From Clostridia bacterium (GTDB lineage: Bacteria > Bacillota_A > Clostridia > Peptostreptococcales > JAAYPU01), in NCBI GenBank assembly GCA_022360735.1, contig JAKSCF010000266.1:1-10020 (forward strand): DNA of 10,020 nt, written 5' to 3'. Shown one piece after another: positions 1 through 6,495 of this stretch. The notes under the pieces were generated by a model. It did no database searches. It saw only the letters and a program-made list of their open reading frames with translations, and was not told the origin of the DNA. The translations under genes were made by a program, and so were the position numbers. Each line of letters begins with the position of its first letter. The stretch's first letter is position 1.

Positions 1-40
1 AAAAACTATTCAGAGTTCTGGAAACAGAGAGTATGTCGAT

Positions 41-1225
41 ATGCGCGCTTTTGCAACTAATGTTAATGGCGATAAAGTGCCGATACGAATTTGTGCAAAA
101 AAGAAAGATCCGGAAGCAATTATTAGAACTCAAAGACAAGATGGGAAAGTGCAACATAAATTGTTAGATGTTTTGTTTATCGCGATAGCAGCAACAATAT
201 GCGGATGTGACGAATGGGAGGACATGGAGGATTGGGCAATAGGTCGTGAAGATTGGCTAAGACAGTATCTTGAATTGCCCGAGGGAATTCCATCGTGGTA
301 TACAATTGAGCGAGTATTAGATGTAATTGATCCAAAGCAATTTGAAAAATGTTTTGCCCAATGGATGCAGGATGTTACAAAGAGTTGTAAAGGGGATATA
401 GTTGCAATTGACGGTAAAACTATGTGTGGGACAGCAAATGAGAAAGCAGGAAAACGTGCGGTTCATATCGTCAGTGCATGGTGCAGTGGTAATAAACTTG
501 TTTTAGGATAGGTAAAAACTGATGATAAGAGCAATGAAATTACTGCAATACCAGAACTTTTGGATCTTCTGTTTGTTAAAGGCAGTATCATAACGACCGA
601 CACGATGGGGTGTCAAAAAGATATTGCAAAGAAAATAGTAAAAGAGAAGAAAGCAGATTATGTATTAGGGCTTAAGGAAAATCATCCACTTTTGTATTCA
701 GAAGTGAAAGAGTACTTTGAGGATGCGGAAACGAATGAATTTAAGGAAGAGAAGATACAGCACTATCGTACAATGGAAAAAGGTCACGGACGCATAGAAG
801 AGAGATTATATTACCTGAGTACCGATACTAACTGGATGGATGCTAAAGATGAATGGACAAAGCTTGGGGGTATTGGTATGGTTATTCGTAAATGTGAGAT
901 TGATGGTAATAAGACTGAGGAGCGTGCATTCTACCTTGCAAGTGTAAAAACCGTTGAAGAGTTAGCGAAAGGTATTAGACTTCACTGGGGAATTGAAAGT
1001 ACCCATTGGAGCTTGGACGTTACCTTTAGAGAAGATGCAAACAGGACCCGAAAGGGGAATGCGCCTCGAAATATGGCCTTACTTGGAAGGCTTACACTTA
1101 ATATGCTAAAAAAAGATACAAAAAAGAAACCTAAGAAAAGTTTGAAAAGAAGAAGGTTTATTGCATTATTAGATACAGATTACCTTGATTATATATTGTC
1201 AATAAACCTTGATACAACCCTGTAG
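41..1225 (+). pseudogene. ISAs1-family DDE transposase, interrupted by one amber codon
   Basis: Transposase of an ISAs1 (H-repeat type) insertion sequence. It is one reading frame of about 394 codons with a TAG at 509-511. The codon falls in the family motif LGQVKTDDKSNEI, where glutamine is usual, so a CAG to TAG change is likely. The downstream half (from V512) stays in frame; the TTG at 560 is an internal leucine, not a start. Catalytic candidates are D124 in VAIDGKT, D187 in TTDTMGCQ and E319 in HWGIESTHWSLDV. Length is close to the usual 370-390 aa. No ribosome binding site precedes the ATG at 41, and the frame is open back to base 1, so the true start and left end may lie outside the window. 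Unless the amber codon is read through, the protein is inactive. Confidence 0.9.
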
Positions 1226-1229
1226 TAAT

Positions 1230-1317
1230 GTCAAAAGGTAGGTGCAAGGTGTTTGCGTCCCAAAGCTGATGAAAGCAGTTTGTCGTGGGCGCAAAGACCC
1301 TGCCCCTAGCTTTTGAT
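1230..1317. repeat. Long mismatched hairpin downstream of the ISAs1 transposase
   Basis: An imperfect palindrome starts 5 bp after the transposase stop. Arm 1230-1260 pairs with 1287-1317 as a continuous 31-position register with no bulges and only four mismatches (1238/1309, 1243/1304, 1247/1300, 1251/1296). The apex can fold further through CAAA/TTTG and GCT/AGC. The right arm contains CCCTG at 1298-1302, that is CAGGG on the other strand, which would suit the right end of an ISAs1 element, so the insertion sequence may end here. It could also act as a transcription terminator or be an independent small palindromic element. The pairing is seen directly; the role is inferred. Confidence 0.6.
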
Positions 1318-1588
1318 AAGATTAATAAAACTTAAAAAACGCATGATCCATATACTAGGGATCTCCATAAAGGAATGCTTGGTTGAGGGAGTGCTGTCTT
1401 TTTTTGCGGAATTAATCGATGCCCCGGACGCGTCTTATCCCTTTTCCTAAAATACCGGGGAACATATCCGGAAAATATGGCATATCACATCAATAAATGC
1501 TGAAATGGCATTTTTAAAAAATCTTTGTAAAAGGATTTTGGAAGGATATGTATTCATGCTTTTGCCGTGCGAAAAAACGAAATGACCC
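1318..1588. other. Intergenic region with small hairpins, no gene seen
   Basis: No convincing coding frame is present between the ISAs1 end and the tRNA promoter. Weak structures are visible: CCCCGG/CCGGGG around 1422-1461, and AAATGC/GCATTT at 1495-1513 followed by a short T run, which could be a weak terminator on the plus strand. Nothing else is supported. Confidence 0.5.
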
Positions 1589-1617
1589 TTTACAAAAAGG
1601 TCGGAATTTGTTATAAT
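1589..1617 (+). promoter_or_regulatory. Sigma-A-type promoter for the tRNA-Arg gene
   Basis: TTTACA at 1589-1594 and TATAAT at 1612-1617 are separated by exactly 17 bp. The pair is near-consensus for a housekeeping sigma factor. Transcription would begin near 1624, about 70 bp before the mature tRNA, leaving a leader to be removed by RNase P. Confidence 0.85.
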
Positions 1618-1694
1618 ACCTAGGCGGGATTTATTAACCCTTAATAGATCCTGTTACGGTATTTCAGCAAAAGTTTTTGATTTATATTTTATAT

Positions 1695-1771
1695 GCGCCC
1701 TTAGCTCAGTTGGATAGAGTGGCAGACTTCGAATCTGTTCGTCGGGGGTTCGAGTCCCTCAGGGCGTACCA
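1695..1771 (+). tRNA. tRNA-Arg (anticodon TCG)
   Basis: A 77-nt cloverleaf. The acceptor stem GCGCCCT pairs with AGGGCGT (the first pair is G-U), and the D arm is GCTC/GAGT. The anticodon stem GCAGA/TCTGT carries the loop CTTCGAA with TCG at 1729-1731. The T arm is GGGGG-TTCGAGT-CCCTC, followed by discriminator A and an encoded CCA. The TCG anticodon reads CGA-type arginine codons. The 3' part (from 1725) is repeated at 9247, so the gene is the integration target of the island and its present 3' end was probably supplied by the element. Confidence 0.95.
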
Positions 1772-1772
1772 A
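1725..1772 (+). repeat. Left attachment site (att), inside the tRNA-Arg 3' half
   Basis: This 48-bp segment, starting GACTTCGAATCTG and ending GGCGTACCAA, recurs in the same orientation at 9247-9294 with 47 of 48 positions identical. It spans the anticodon loop to the CCA end, which is typical of tyrosine-integrase core sites in tRNA genes. Confidence 0.92.
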
Positions 1773-1776
1773 GTGG

Positions 1777-1808
1777 AAGCCGCTTCCTTAAATGGATAGC
1801 GGCTTTTG
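1777..1808 (+). terminator. Intrinsic terminator after tRNA-Arg
   Basis: Stem AAGCCGC (1777-1783) pairs with GCGGCTT (1799-1805), followed by a run of T. It lies 5 bp after the tRNA CCA end and ends the tRNA transcript before the convergent integrase remnant. Confidence 0.85.
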
Positions 1809-1840
1809 TTATATATTTACAACGGCATACATAAAAACAA

Positions 1841-1851
1841 ATTGGGTACTA
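1841..1851. promoter_or_regulatory. Candidate integrase arm-type site, left end
   Basis: ATTGGGTACTA here is identical to 9122-9132 near the other end of the island, and is also related to 9111-9120 and, inverted, 9143-9152. Short repeats beside both att cores fit the arm-type binding sites used by lambda-family integrases. Assignment is by repetition and position only. Confidence 0.6.
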
Positions 1852-1890
1852 TATAACCAAAGAACACCAAAATAATCACTGCAAAAAGTA

Positions 1891-1916
1891 AAGGACAAAA
1901 ATATTACTTTGTCCTT
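1891..1916. terminator. Bidirectional terminator hairpin after the integrase
   Basis: AAGGACAAA (1891-1899) pairs perfectly with TTTGTCCTT (1908-1916) over a short A/T loop. On the minus strand it directly follows the ancestral integrase stop at 1918-1920 and is followed by TACTTTTT. Confidence 0.75.
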
Positions 1917-1917
1917 A

Positions 1918-2960
1918 TTATGTTCCAGTGTTTTTATTAAGTTTTGAATTGATAAAGCTATCAAACTTATCTACGATCTGCTTGTTCGCTGATTTAATAA
2001 AATGAGAGTATATACTCAGTGTGTTACTTGTCTGAGCATGTCCTAATCGCGCTGAAATAGTTTTAATATCATCACCTGCCATATAGACAATGTGGCAGAT
2101 GTATGCCTTAGGGAATGGAGTGTTATATTAGGTAAAAACAATGTTTCTTTCTGTTTTTTTGATATATTCTTATCGTTTTTAATCTTTGAATTATAGGCAT
2201 TTATAAACTTCTTAATCCATGTTGTAACTGTCTCAGGACACATTGCAGCGCCATTCCATTGCGTGAACAAGAGTCCGGCATTAACCCATTGATCACCAAG
2301 CTTAAGCTTTTCCTCTTTTTGCATTGTTTTATAGCTTTTTAGCTCATTTATGACAAAAGAGGGCAAGGAGATTATACGAGCGGAGCTTTTATTCTTGGGC
2401 ATATTTTTGATAAATGTTCCTTTACATGGTACGTATGAAGATACTTTTTTGATTGATAATGTCATGTCTTCAAAGTCTATATCTTCCCATTATAACCCCA
2501 GTATTTCGCTTCTTCTCATTCCTGCAAATAATCCAAGGTAACACACGAGTTTATATTTTAGTGATTCATTGCTCAATGCTGCTAAAAATAACCCGGTTTG
2601 ATCTTCATCTAAATATTTTACTTCTTTGATGCGCTCCCTAGATGGCGGTTTTACTCTTTCAGCCGGTTTACTGTCAATCACATTCCATCTAACATATTGT
2701 ACATTTCCAGCAGGTGATGAGGTTGTATCTTTGAAAGCTTTAAATGATCTATTGTGGGAATTATACGTATATTTATATTCTTTTATACTCATATAGTGTT
2801 TTTGGCTGTAATGATTTCTCAGCATATTCTAAAAGCCATTTTTTCGCAAATGCTTCAAACGTTATTTTCTCACCATCCAAATACTTACCGGTTATGACCT
2901 CTTCTTCAAATAGAGTAGCAAGCCGCTACAATTCCTTCTCTAATTTATAAAAGCGAAATT
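1918..2960 (-). pseudogene. Tyrosine recombinase (phage/ICE-type integrase), multiply broken
   Basis: Decayed integrase of the island, transcribed towards the tRNA. From the 5' side (high coordinates), the SAM-like core-binding domain is readable as FEAFAKKWLLEYAEKS, with a TAG just before it at about 2928. It continues in another frame as HLKLSKIQPHHLLEMYNML. The catalytic domain then runs from about 2690: the first catalytic Arg is in AGMRRSEILGL, immediately followed by an in-frame TAA at 2490-2492 where WEDIDFED continues. The motif LHSLRHTSATL supplies H-x-x-R. A frameshift near 2085-2100 separates it from MAGDDIKTISARLGHAQT and TLSIYSHFI, which hold the last His and the nucleophilic Tyr. 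The original stop is at 1918-1920. The N-terminal arm-binding domain is missing. At least two nonsense codons and two or more frameshifts make it inactive. Confidence 0.9.
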
Positions 2961-2997
2961 CGATTTAAAAATAATCATGAAAAGTAGGGTATGGAGT

Positions 2998-3837
2998 ATG
3001 AAGCTTAAAGATTTTAAGGATAATCCAGAGCGTTAAAATGAAATGGTTAATCTGATGAAATTCAGAAATATACCGGTTGATGAGGAAATGGGTATCAACG
3101 AAATGCTAGCAGGATCAGCAAGGTTTAATCGAGAACCACAGGTAATAGTTGATACTGCGAATGAGGAGGAGATAATAATATTCAAAAGTACGTTACAGCA
3201 AGAAATTGAAAAATTTAACTAAAAGTTAAATGTCAGATCTATAAAGATCGAGAGTAGGGTCCAGGAGCTTGAAGCACATGAATCCAAAATTTTTTACAAG
3301 GTTCAGAAACTTACTAAAGAACTTATCAATGCTGAGTTGTCAGAAGACTCTGCATCATGCAGTAAGATTCATAAGGAGATAAAAGAGCTTAGAGCAGAAG
3401 TTATTGAAGTATAGGATATGCTTTCTGTATACAGGGAATCTTTGTATGATTTACCTCAGATGGCCGATGATCTAGAGAAGATTAGAAAGATAGCGCAACG
3501 GACCAGGGGGGAAAGATATAAAGCTATTAACGAAAAGCGAAACCTAGCTGATAGTATTCAACTGAAGATTGATGGGCTGCAGAAAGAACTTGAACGAACA
3601 AAGCAGGAAGCAGACAGATTAAGAAATGATGATGAGTCAAGAAAGCTTATGGGACTACTAGAATACATAGAACCGCAGGCAACAAAGATACAGATGCATC
3701 ATAAAAAAGAGAGATATTTATCAAAGTGGATACAGGGGCAAGATACCAGTAATTTGTTACCTCAAGAACCGAAGTTGAAAAAACCTATTGATTGTTGTCA
3801 AAACACAGTAGTTTATTATGGTAAAGAGTCTGAGTGA
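2998..3837 (+). pseudogene. Unrecognised coiled-coil protein with three in-frame stops
   Basis: One frame of 279 codons is interrupted by TAA at 3034-3036, TAA at 3220-3222 and TAG at 3412-3414, with no frameshift. The translated pieces join into one consistent protein that is very rich in Lys and Glu. Long coiled-coil-like stretches include KIESRVQELEAHESK, KIHKEIKELRAEV and LKIDGLQKELERTKQ. I do not recognise the family; a scaffold, mobilisation accessory or phage-like structural role is possible but unsupported. The ATG at 2998 is the first in frame, and the sequence just upstream looks like a deletion junction with the integrase 5' end. The last segment (3418-3837, 139 codons) is open and could be translated from the ATG at 3418, but no good ribosome binding site precedes it. 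Confidence 0.65.
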
Positions 3838-3881
3838 TAATTCCGGAGCGCTTTTTGTTTTGTATTTATATATTTAGTTTT

Positions 3882-3926
3882 AATAGCGGAATCTAAAAGC
3901 TTTATTAGCTTTTAGATTTCGCTATT
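3882..3926. repeat. 20-bp hairpin between the coiled-coil and peptide genes
   Basis: The arms 3882-3901 and 3907-3926 pair at all 20 positions (one G-U) around the loop TTATT. The hairpin lies 6 bp beyond the stop of the minus-strand peptide gene and about 45 bp beyond the plus-strand pseudogene, so it probably separates the two convergent units. There is no clear T tail on either strand, so it may act as an RNA stabiliser or processing site rather than a classical terminator. Confidence 0.6.
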
Positions 3927-3932
3927 ATATTA

Positions 3933-4013
3933 TCAGTATACAGGTACCGGAAACAGTACTAATACAAACCATATAACAGCTAAAGAGATTAAAATCTTAA
4001 AAACCATGTTCAT
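3933..4013 (-). CDS. 26-residue hydrophobic membrane peptide
   Basis: This short ORF has a complete set of expression signals on the minus strand. An AGGAG (complement of 4022-4026) lies 8 bp before the ATG at 4013, and a promoter lies further upstream at 4046-4074. The peptide begins MNMVFKILISLAV and ends FPVPVY: one Lys near the N-terminus, then a single hydrophobic stretch of about 17 residues, then a short Pro/Val tail. That suits a one-pass membrane peptide. A type I toxin-like peptide is one possibility, but no antisense RNA gene could be shown. It converges with the coiled-coil pseudogene, separated by the hairpin at 3882-3926. Family unknown. Confidence 0.6.
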   Translation of the reverse strand: MNMVFKILISLAVIWFVLVLFPVPVY

Positions 4014-4045
4014 TTTTCAGTCTCCTTAGTGTTCTTTTTAATAGC

Positions 4046-4074
4046 ATTATACCATAAAGAAAAATGTGTGTAAA
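4046..4074 (-). promoter_or_regulatory. Minus-strand promoter for the 26-aa peptide
   Basis: Read on the minus strand, TTTACA (complement of 4069-4074) and TATAAT (complement of 4046-4051) are separated by 17 bp. The transcript would start near 4039 and reach the AGGAG and ATG after a leader of about 25 nt. Confidence 0.75.
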
Positions 4075-4153
4075 TCAGTTATATCAATGGATTTAGAGGT
4101 TTTTTACCTATACATACTTTTATATTTAATCTGAATAAAGGATATTCTTCTTT

Positions 4154-4186
4154 CATGTAGAATATTATATACGATGACACTACATG
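4154..4186 (+). promoter_or_regulatory. Inverted repeat just upstream of a ribosome binding site
   Basis: CATGTAG (4154-4160) and CTACATG (4180-4186) are perfect 7-bp inverted repeats flanking the -10-like TATTATATA. The right arm abuts AGAGGAG (4187-4193). It could be an operator or an mRNA hairpin affecting the downstream gene. The pairing is seen; the function is inferred. Confidence 0.4.
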
Positions 4187-4201
4187 AGAGGAGATATTTT
4201 T

Positions 4202-4576
4202 ATGTTTTGGAAAAGAAAAAAGAAACCCGTAAGACATGATGATAACGAGAGTTTTCAAAAATTATTATTTGAAGCACGGAGAAAATATAAAGGAGATTAC
4301 CTTAGGCAACTTCAATATATGAAAGAAAAGGGTAATAAACAGTCTTATATTATGGGCTTACTAACAATAGCACAATTAGACTTTTCTTTATCATCAAATC
4401 ATGGTAAAGAAATAAAATTTGAAGTTATAAACTTAGATTATTTATATAGAGGTATTCTTGACGCAGTTAGGCATATGCAAGAAGACTTACCGGAAGGTGT
4501 TTATGATTATATACAAAGTGGAATTGAGACATTTGTATTAAAATCTTTAGAACAGGTTGATAAGACATCCGAATAG
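4202..4576 (+). CDS. Small protein of unknown function (124 aa)
   Basis: I chose the ATG at 4202 because AGAGGAG ends 8 bp before it. The in-frame ATG at 4184 overlaps that ribosome binding site. The protein starts MFWKRKKKPVRHDD, a strongly basic N-terminus, and continues as a soluble, probably helical protein (SFQKLLFEARRKYKGDYL, YLYRGILDAVRHMQE). It has no signal peptide, membrane segment or cysteine motif. I do not recognise the family. It is the first intact plus-strand gene of the array, preceded by a GTTATAT box at 4078 that matches the edge of the attC-like repeat at 5026. The 42-aa membrane peptide follows 138 bp later, before the first attC-like repeat. Codon usage looks like that of the other array genes. 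Confidence 0.8.
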   Translation: MFWKRKKKPVRHDDNESFQKLLFEARRKYKGDYLRQLQYMKEKGNKQSYIMGLLTIAQLDFSLSSNHGKEIKFEVINLDYLYRGILDAVRHMQEDLPEGVYDYIQSGIETFVLKSLEQVDKTSE

Positions 4577-4714
4577 GCTATATTTTTCATGGATAAAAAC
4601 GGGTGGCAACTGTACGAGTAGAATAGGAGAATATTTAAATAGATAATAATTTTATATTGTAAAAGTAAGAACTAGAAATATAGAATAATGGATTAAAGCG
4701 CACTGGAATTATCC

Positions 4715-4843
4715 GTGGAGGATATAAAAAATTCAGATAGAATAAAAAAAGAATCAATGCTAAGTAAGTTTATTATCCCTTTATTAGTAACTATTATTGG
4801 AGGCTTAATTGTAGGTATTATTCTTTGGCATCTAAATATATGA
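4715..4843 (+). CDS. Possible 42-aa single-TM peptide (GTG start)
   Basis: A short frame starts at GTG 4715 and ends at TGA 4841-4843. It has a charged N-terminal half (MEDIKNSDRIKKESMLSK) and one hydrophobic segment of about 20 residues starting FIIPLLVTIIGG and ending before HLNI. This charged-then-TM layout is common in small membrane proteins. The weak point is the start: the GGAGG at 4716-4720 lies inside the GTG codon context and no strong ribosome binding site lies upstream. Translation could instead begin at ATG 4757, giving about 28 aa. It sits 23 bp before the first attC-like repeat, in the place expected for the last gene of a cassette. Confidence 0.5.
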   Translation: MEDIKNSDRIKKESMLSKFIIPLLVTIIGGLIVGIILWHLNI

Positions 4844-4865
4844 AAAAAGACACGGGTGGAACATC

Positions 4866-5032
4866 ATCTAACAATACATTAACGTTCATTCGGGCGAGGC
4901 TCAAAGCCTCTGGGGCATTGTCCTCATACATTCCTAAACCCAACTAGTTGTGACAGTTGGCACATTAGCCTTAGCAGGGCATGAGCGCCTTCTTCTAAGG
5001 TTGAGAAATGTCACTAATCCGAAATGTTATAT
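4866..5032 (+). repeat. attC-like site 1 (integron cassette recombination site candidate)
   Basis: Outer boxes ATCTAAC (4866-4872) and GTTATAT (5026-5032) pair at 6 of 7 positions. Inside them are an unpaired 5-nt spacer AATAC and a 7-nt spacer CCGAAAT, then inner arms ATTA (4878) and TAAT (5015-5018), continuing imperfectly through CATTC and GAAATG. The centre holds further hairpins: GAGGCT/AGCCTC, CCAACT/AGTTGG and CCTTAG/CTAAGG. This is the R''-L''-variable-L'-R' layout of integron attC sites, 167 nt long. It shares a 24-nt block (4911-4934) with attC-like site 3. It separates the 42-aa peptide from the nuclease-like gene. An alternative is a structured 3' UTR repeat. Confidence 0.5.
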
Positions 5033-5054
5033 GACATGTATGAATGGAGACATT

Positions 5055-5600
5055 ATGAATATAAATCAAATAAAAAGAAGATTAGATATTGCGATAAATA
5101 CCCTAAGAGTAAACGATAATTATTTGTTGAAATATGATGTTTGTGAAAGAAGTATAGCTCATAGATTAGCAATATACTTAGAAAATACATTTGGGCACTC
5201 ATATGATGTTGATTGCGAGTACAACAAGAATATTGAACATAATAGTGGTTTGAAGAAAATTGAGATGATTCATTCAAAATGGAGAGAATTATTCCCTAAT
5301 AATGGAATATCAAGGCAACAGTATGAAGAGGATATTATGATTGAAAAAATAGTTCATCCTGACATTGTTATACACAGAAGAGGACGAAATGATCATAATT
5401 TATTAGTTGTTGAAATAAAAAAATCATCAAGTTGTATCAGCGAAGAGTTTGATGATATAAAGCTGAAATCATATACAAATCCTAATTATGATGAAGGTTT
5501 ACAATACAAATATGGAGTATTTATAAAATTTTTCGTTAATCAAGATAGGTTTGTTCAACCTGAGATATATCTTTATCAAAATGGTGAAAGAATACAATAA
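5055..5600 (+). CDS. PD-(D/E)XK nuclease-like protein (181 aa)
   Basis: The start is placed at ATG 5055, with GGAG at 5046-5049; the frame is open upstream to 4950, but that part lies inside the attC-like repeat. The core of the restriction-endonuclease-like fold is visible: E31 in VCERSIAHRLAIYL (helix 1 acid), D103 in VHPDIVIHRRG, and E120 and K122 in LLVVEIKKS. That is the D...E-x-K catalytic pattern of Mg-dependent nucleases. The C-terminal part (YKYGVFIKFFV, PEIYLY) fits the remaining beta strands. There is no DNA-binding, methylase or helicase domain, so the substrate is unknown; small stand-alone proteins of this kind often occur as accessory or defence-type genes. It begins 22 bp after attC-like site 1 and ends 23 bp before site 2, the spacing expected of a one-gene cassette. 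Confidence 0.78.
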   Translation: MNINQIKRRLDIAINTLRVNDNYLLKYDVCERSIAHRLAIYLENTFGHSYDVDCEYNKNIEHNSGLKKIEMIHSKWRELFPNNGISRQQYEEDIMIEKIVHPDIVIHRRGRNDHNLLVVEIKKSSSCISEEFDDIKLKSYTNPNYDEGLQYKYGVFIKFFVNQDRFVQPEIYLYQNGERIQ

Positions 5601-5623
5601 AGTTTGCAGTTCGATACACGATC

Positions 5624-5693
5624 ATCTAACAGAGTATTTCCAACACAACAAGAAAGCGGTAGGATTGTTGCATCGTAAATACGTGGAACGTTA
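5624..5693 (+). repeat. attC-like site 2, split by a group II intron in its last box
   Basis: ATCTAAC (5624-5630) is preceded by the same bases as in site 1, giving the shared 11-mer ATCATCTAACA. GTTA (5690-5693) pairs with TAAC, and the box becomes GTTAG whether read into the intron (5694) or into the downstream exon (6361). Inner arms GTATTT (5634-5639) and AAATAC (5677-5682) pair perfectly, with spacers AGA and GTGGAAC. The apex has CAACAA/TTGTTG. Total about 70 nt, in the normal range for attC. It directly follows the nuclease-like gene. Confidence 0.5.
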
Positions 5694-6360
5694 GTGCGCC
5701 AAGCAAAGCTTGGTGGTTCTGATAGAGTGAAAGTCTCTATCTGGTTAGGGTTAGCCATCCACTAGTAAACATATAATGCGAAGCGTAGACAGCGAATTCG
5801 ATAGGCCGTAGGGAAGACCACGCTTCCTGAGACGATTCAGTCTCGTTAAACGTGTGAATAAGTAGAAGACTATGTTGTTAACGTAACGGAAGACAACATG
5901 AAAAGGACGCTATGGTGAGTCCTCGTAGATTCCACAGGGGTCAGAGAGTGTAGCATGTCGAAAGAGAATCGTATAAGAACTTGGGAGTATCCCATCTTTT
6001 CCTGCAAGACAGGTAGGTATAGCCAAACGAAAAGTAGGAGTACCGATGAAGGATGGAGATTTGGACCAGTTCATAGTACTCAGAGGACGGGAAAGTCATT
6101 CACAAAGAAAAGACAACAAAGAGAAAACGATCCGGGAAGGGGCTGGTAGTAAGTCGTATCCCTTAAAGGAAACTCGTACCGTACTGGAGGTGGAGAATAC
6201 ATGCAAACTTCACTAGGGGAAATAGCAAAACAGGCAAAACGACAAATGCAATAATAGCTTGATGTGGAAGCGAGACTTATTGAAAAACCCGTTGTGGTAA
6301 TATCGCACGGCGGGATTTATGAAGGGGTAGTCGGGTAACTGGCTATTCTACCTTGACTAT
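5694..6360 (+). mobile_element. ORF-less group II intron with EBS1 and EBS2 pairing
   Basis: The 5' end GTGCGCC matches the group II GTGYG consensus. The domain I loop TAACGT (5879-5884), on an ATGTTGT/ACAACAT stem, pairs perfectly with the upstream exon ACGTTA (5688-5693): EBS1-IBS1. The loop of stem GGAAG/CTTCC (5812-5827) carries CCACG (5818-5822), which pairs with CGTGG (5682-5686): EBS2-IBS2, one base from IBS1 as expected. The 3' region has a domain VI-like hairpin around GTAGTC/GGCTAT and ends near GACTAT; I place the end at 6360, uncertain by a few bases. The reverse transcriptase is absent except for its first codons. I could not find a textbook domain V with an AGC triad; a CCCGTTGTG/CACGGCGGG hairpin occupies that place. 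Splicing competence is therefore open, and mobility would need an enzyme in trans. Confidence 0.85.
6201..6254 (+). pseudogene. Start of the group II intron reverse transcriptase, rest deleted
   Basis: An ATG at 6201, behind GGAGGTGGAG, opens MQTSLGEIAKQAKRQMQ and then meets TAA TAG. This resembles the first residues of intron-encoded reverse transcriptases (…SL..IA..AK…). No other part of the enzyme is present, and the next recognisable sequence is the intron's 3' domains about 30 bp on. It looks like an internal deletion of the domain IV ORF that kept the ribosome binding site and start. Confidence 0.6.
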
Positions 6361-6495
6361 GCAATATTTTGCCTTATATTTGCCTAGGGGTATTATTGAG
6401 GGGAATCAATGGAGTGGGAATATTGCTTGTCATTTAAACTGTTATTTCACGCATAAGTAATATACAACTACAGAAGAAAAGAGGTAGAAAAAAAT

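Noticed and set aside
2350..2541. 63-aa plus-strand frame (and 2744-2950)
   Set aside because: Both are antisense shadows of the integrase pseudogene.
4950..5054. Upstream extension of the nuclease-like gene to the ATG at 4950
   Set aside because: That part lies inside attC-like repeat 1 and has no ribosome binding site, whereas GGAG sits properly before ATG 5055.
5955..6149. 64-aa plus-strand frame inside the intron
   Set aside because: It lies in structured group II intron RNA and has no protein-like composition or ribosome binding site.
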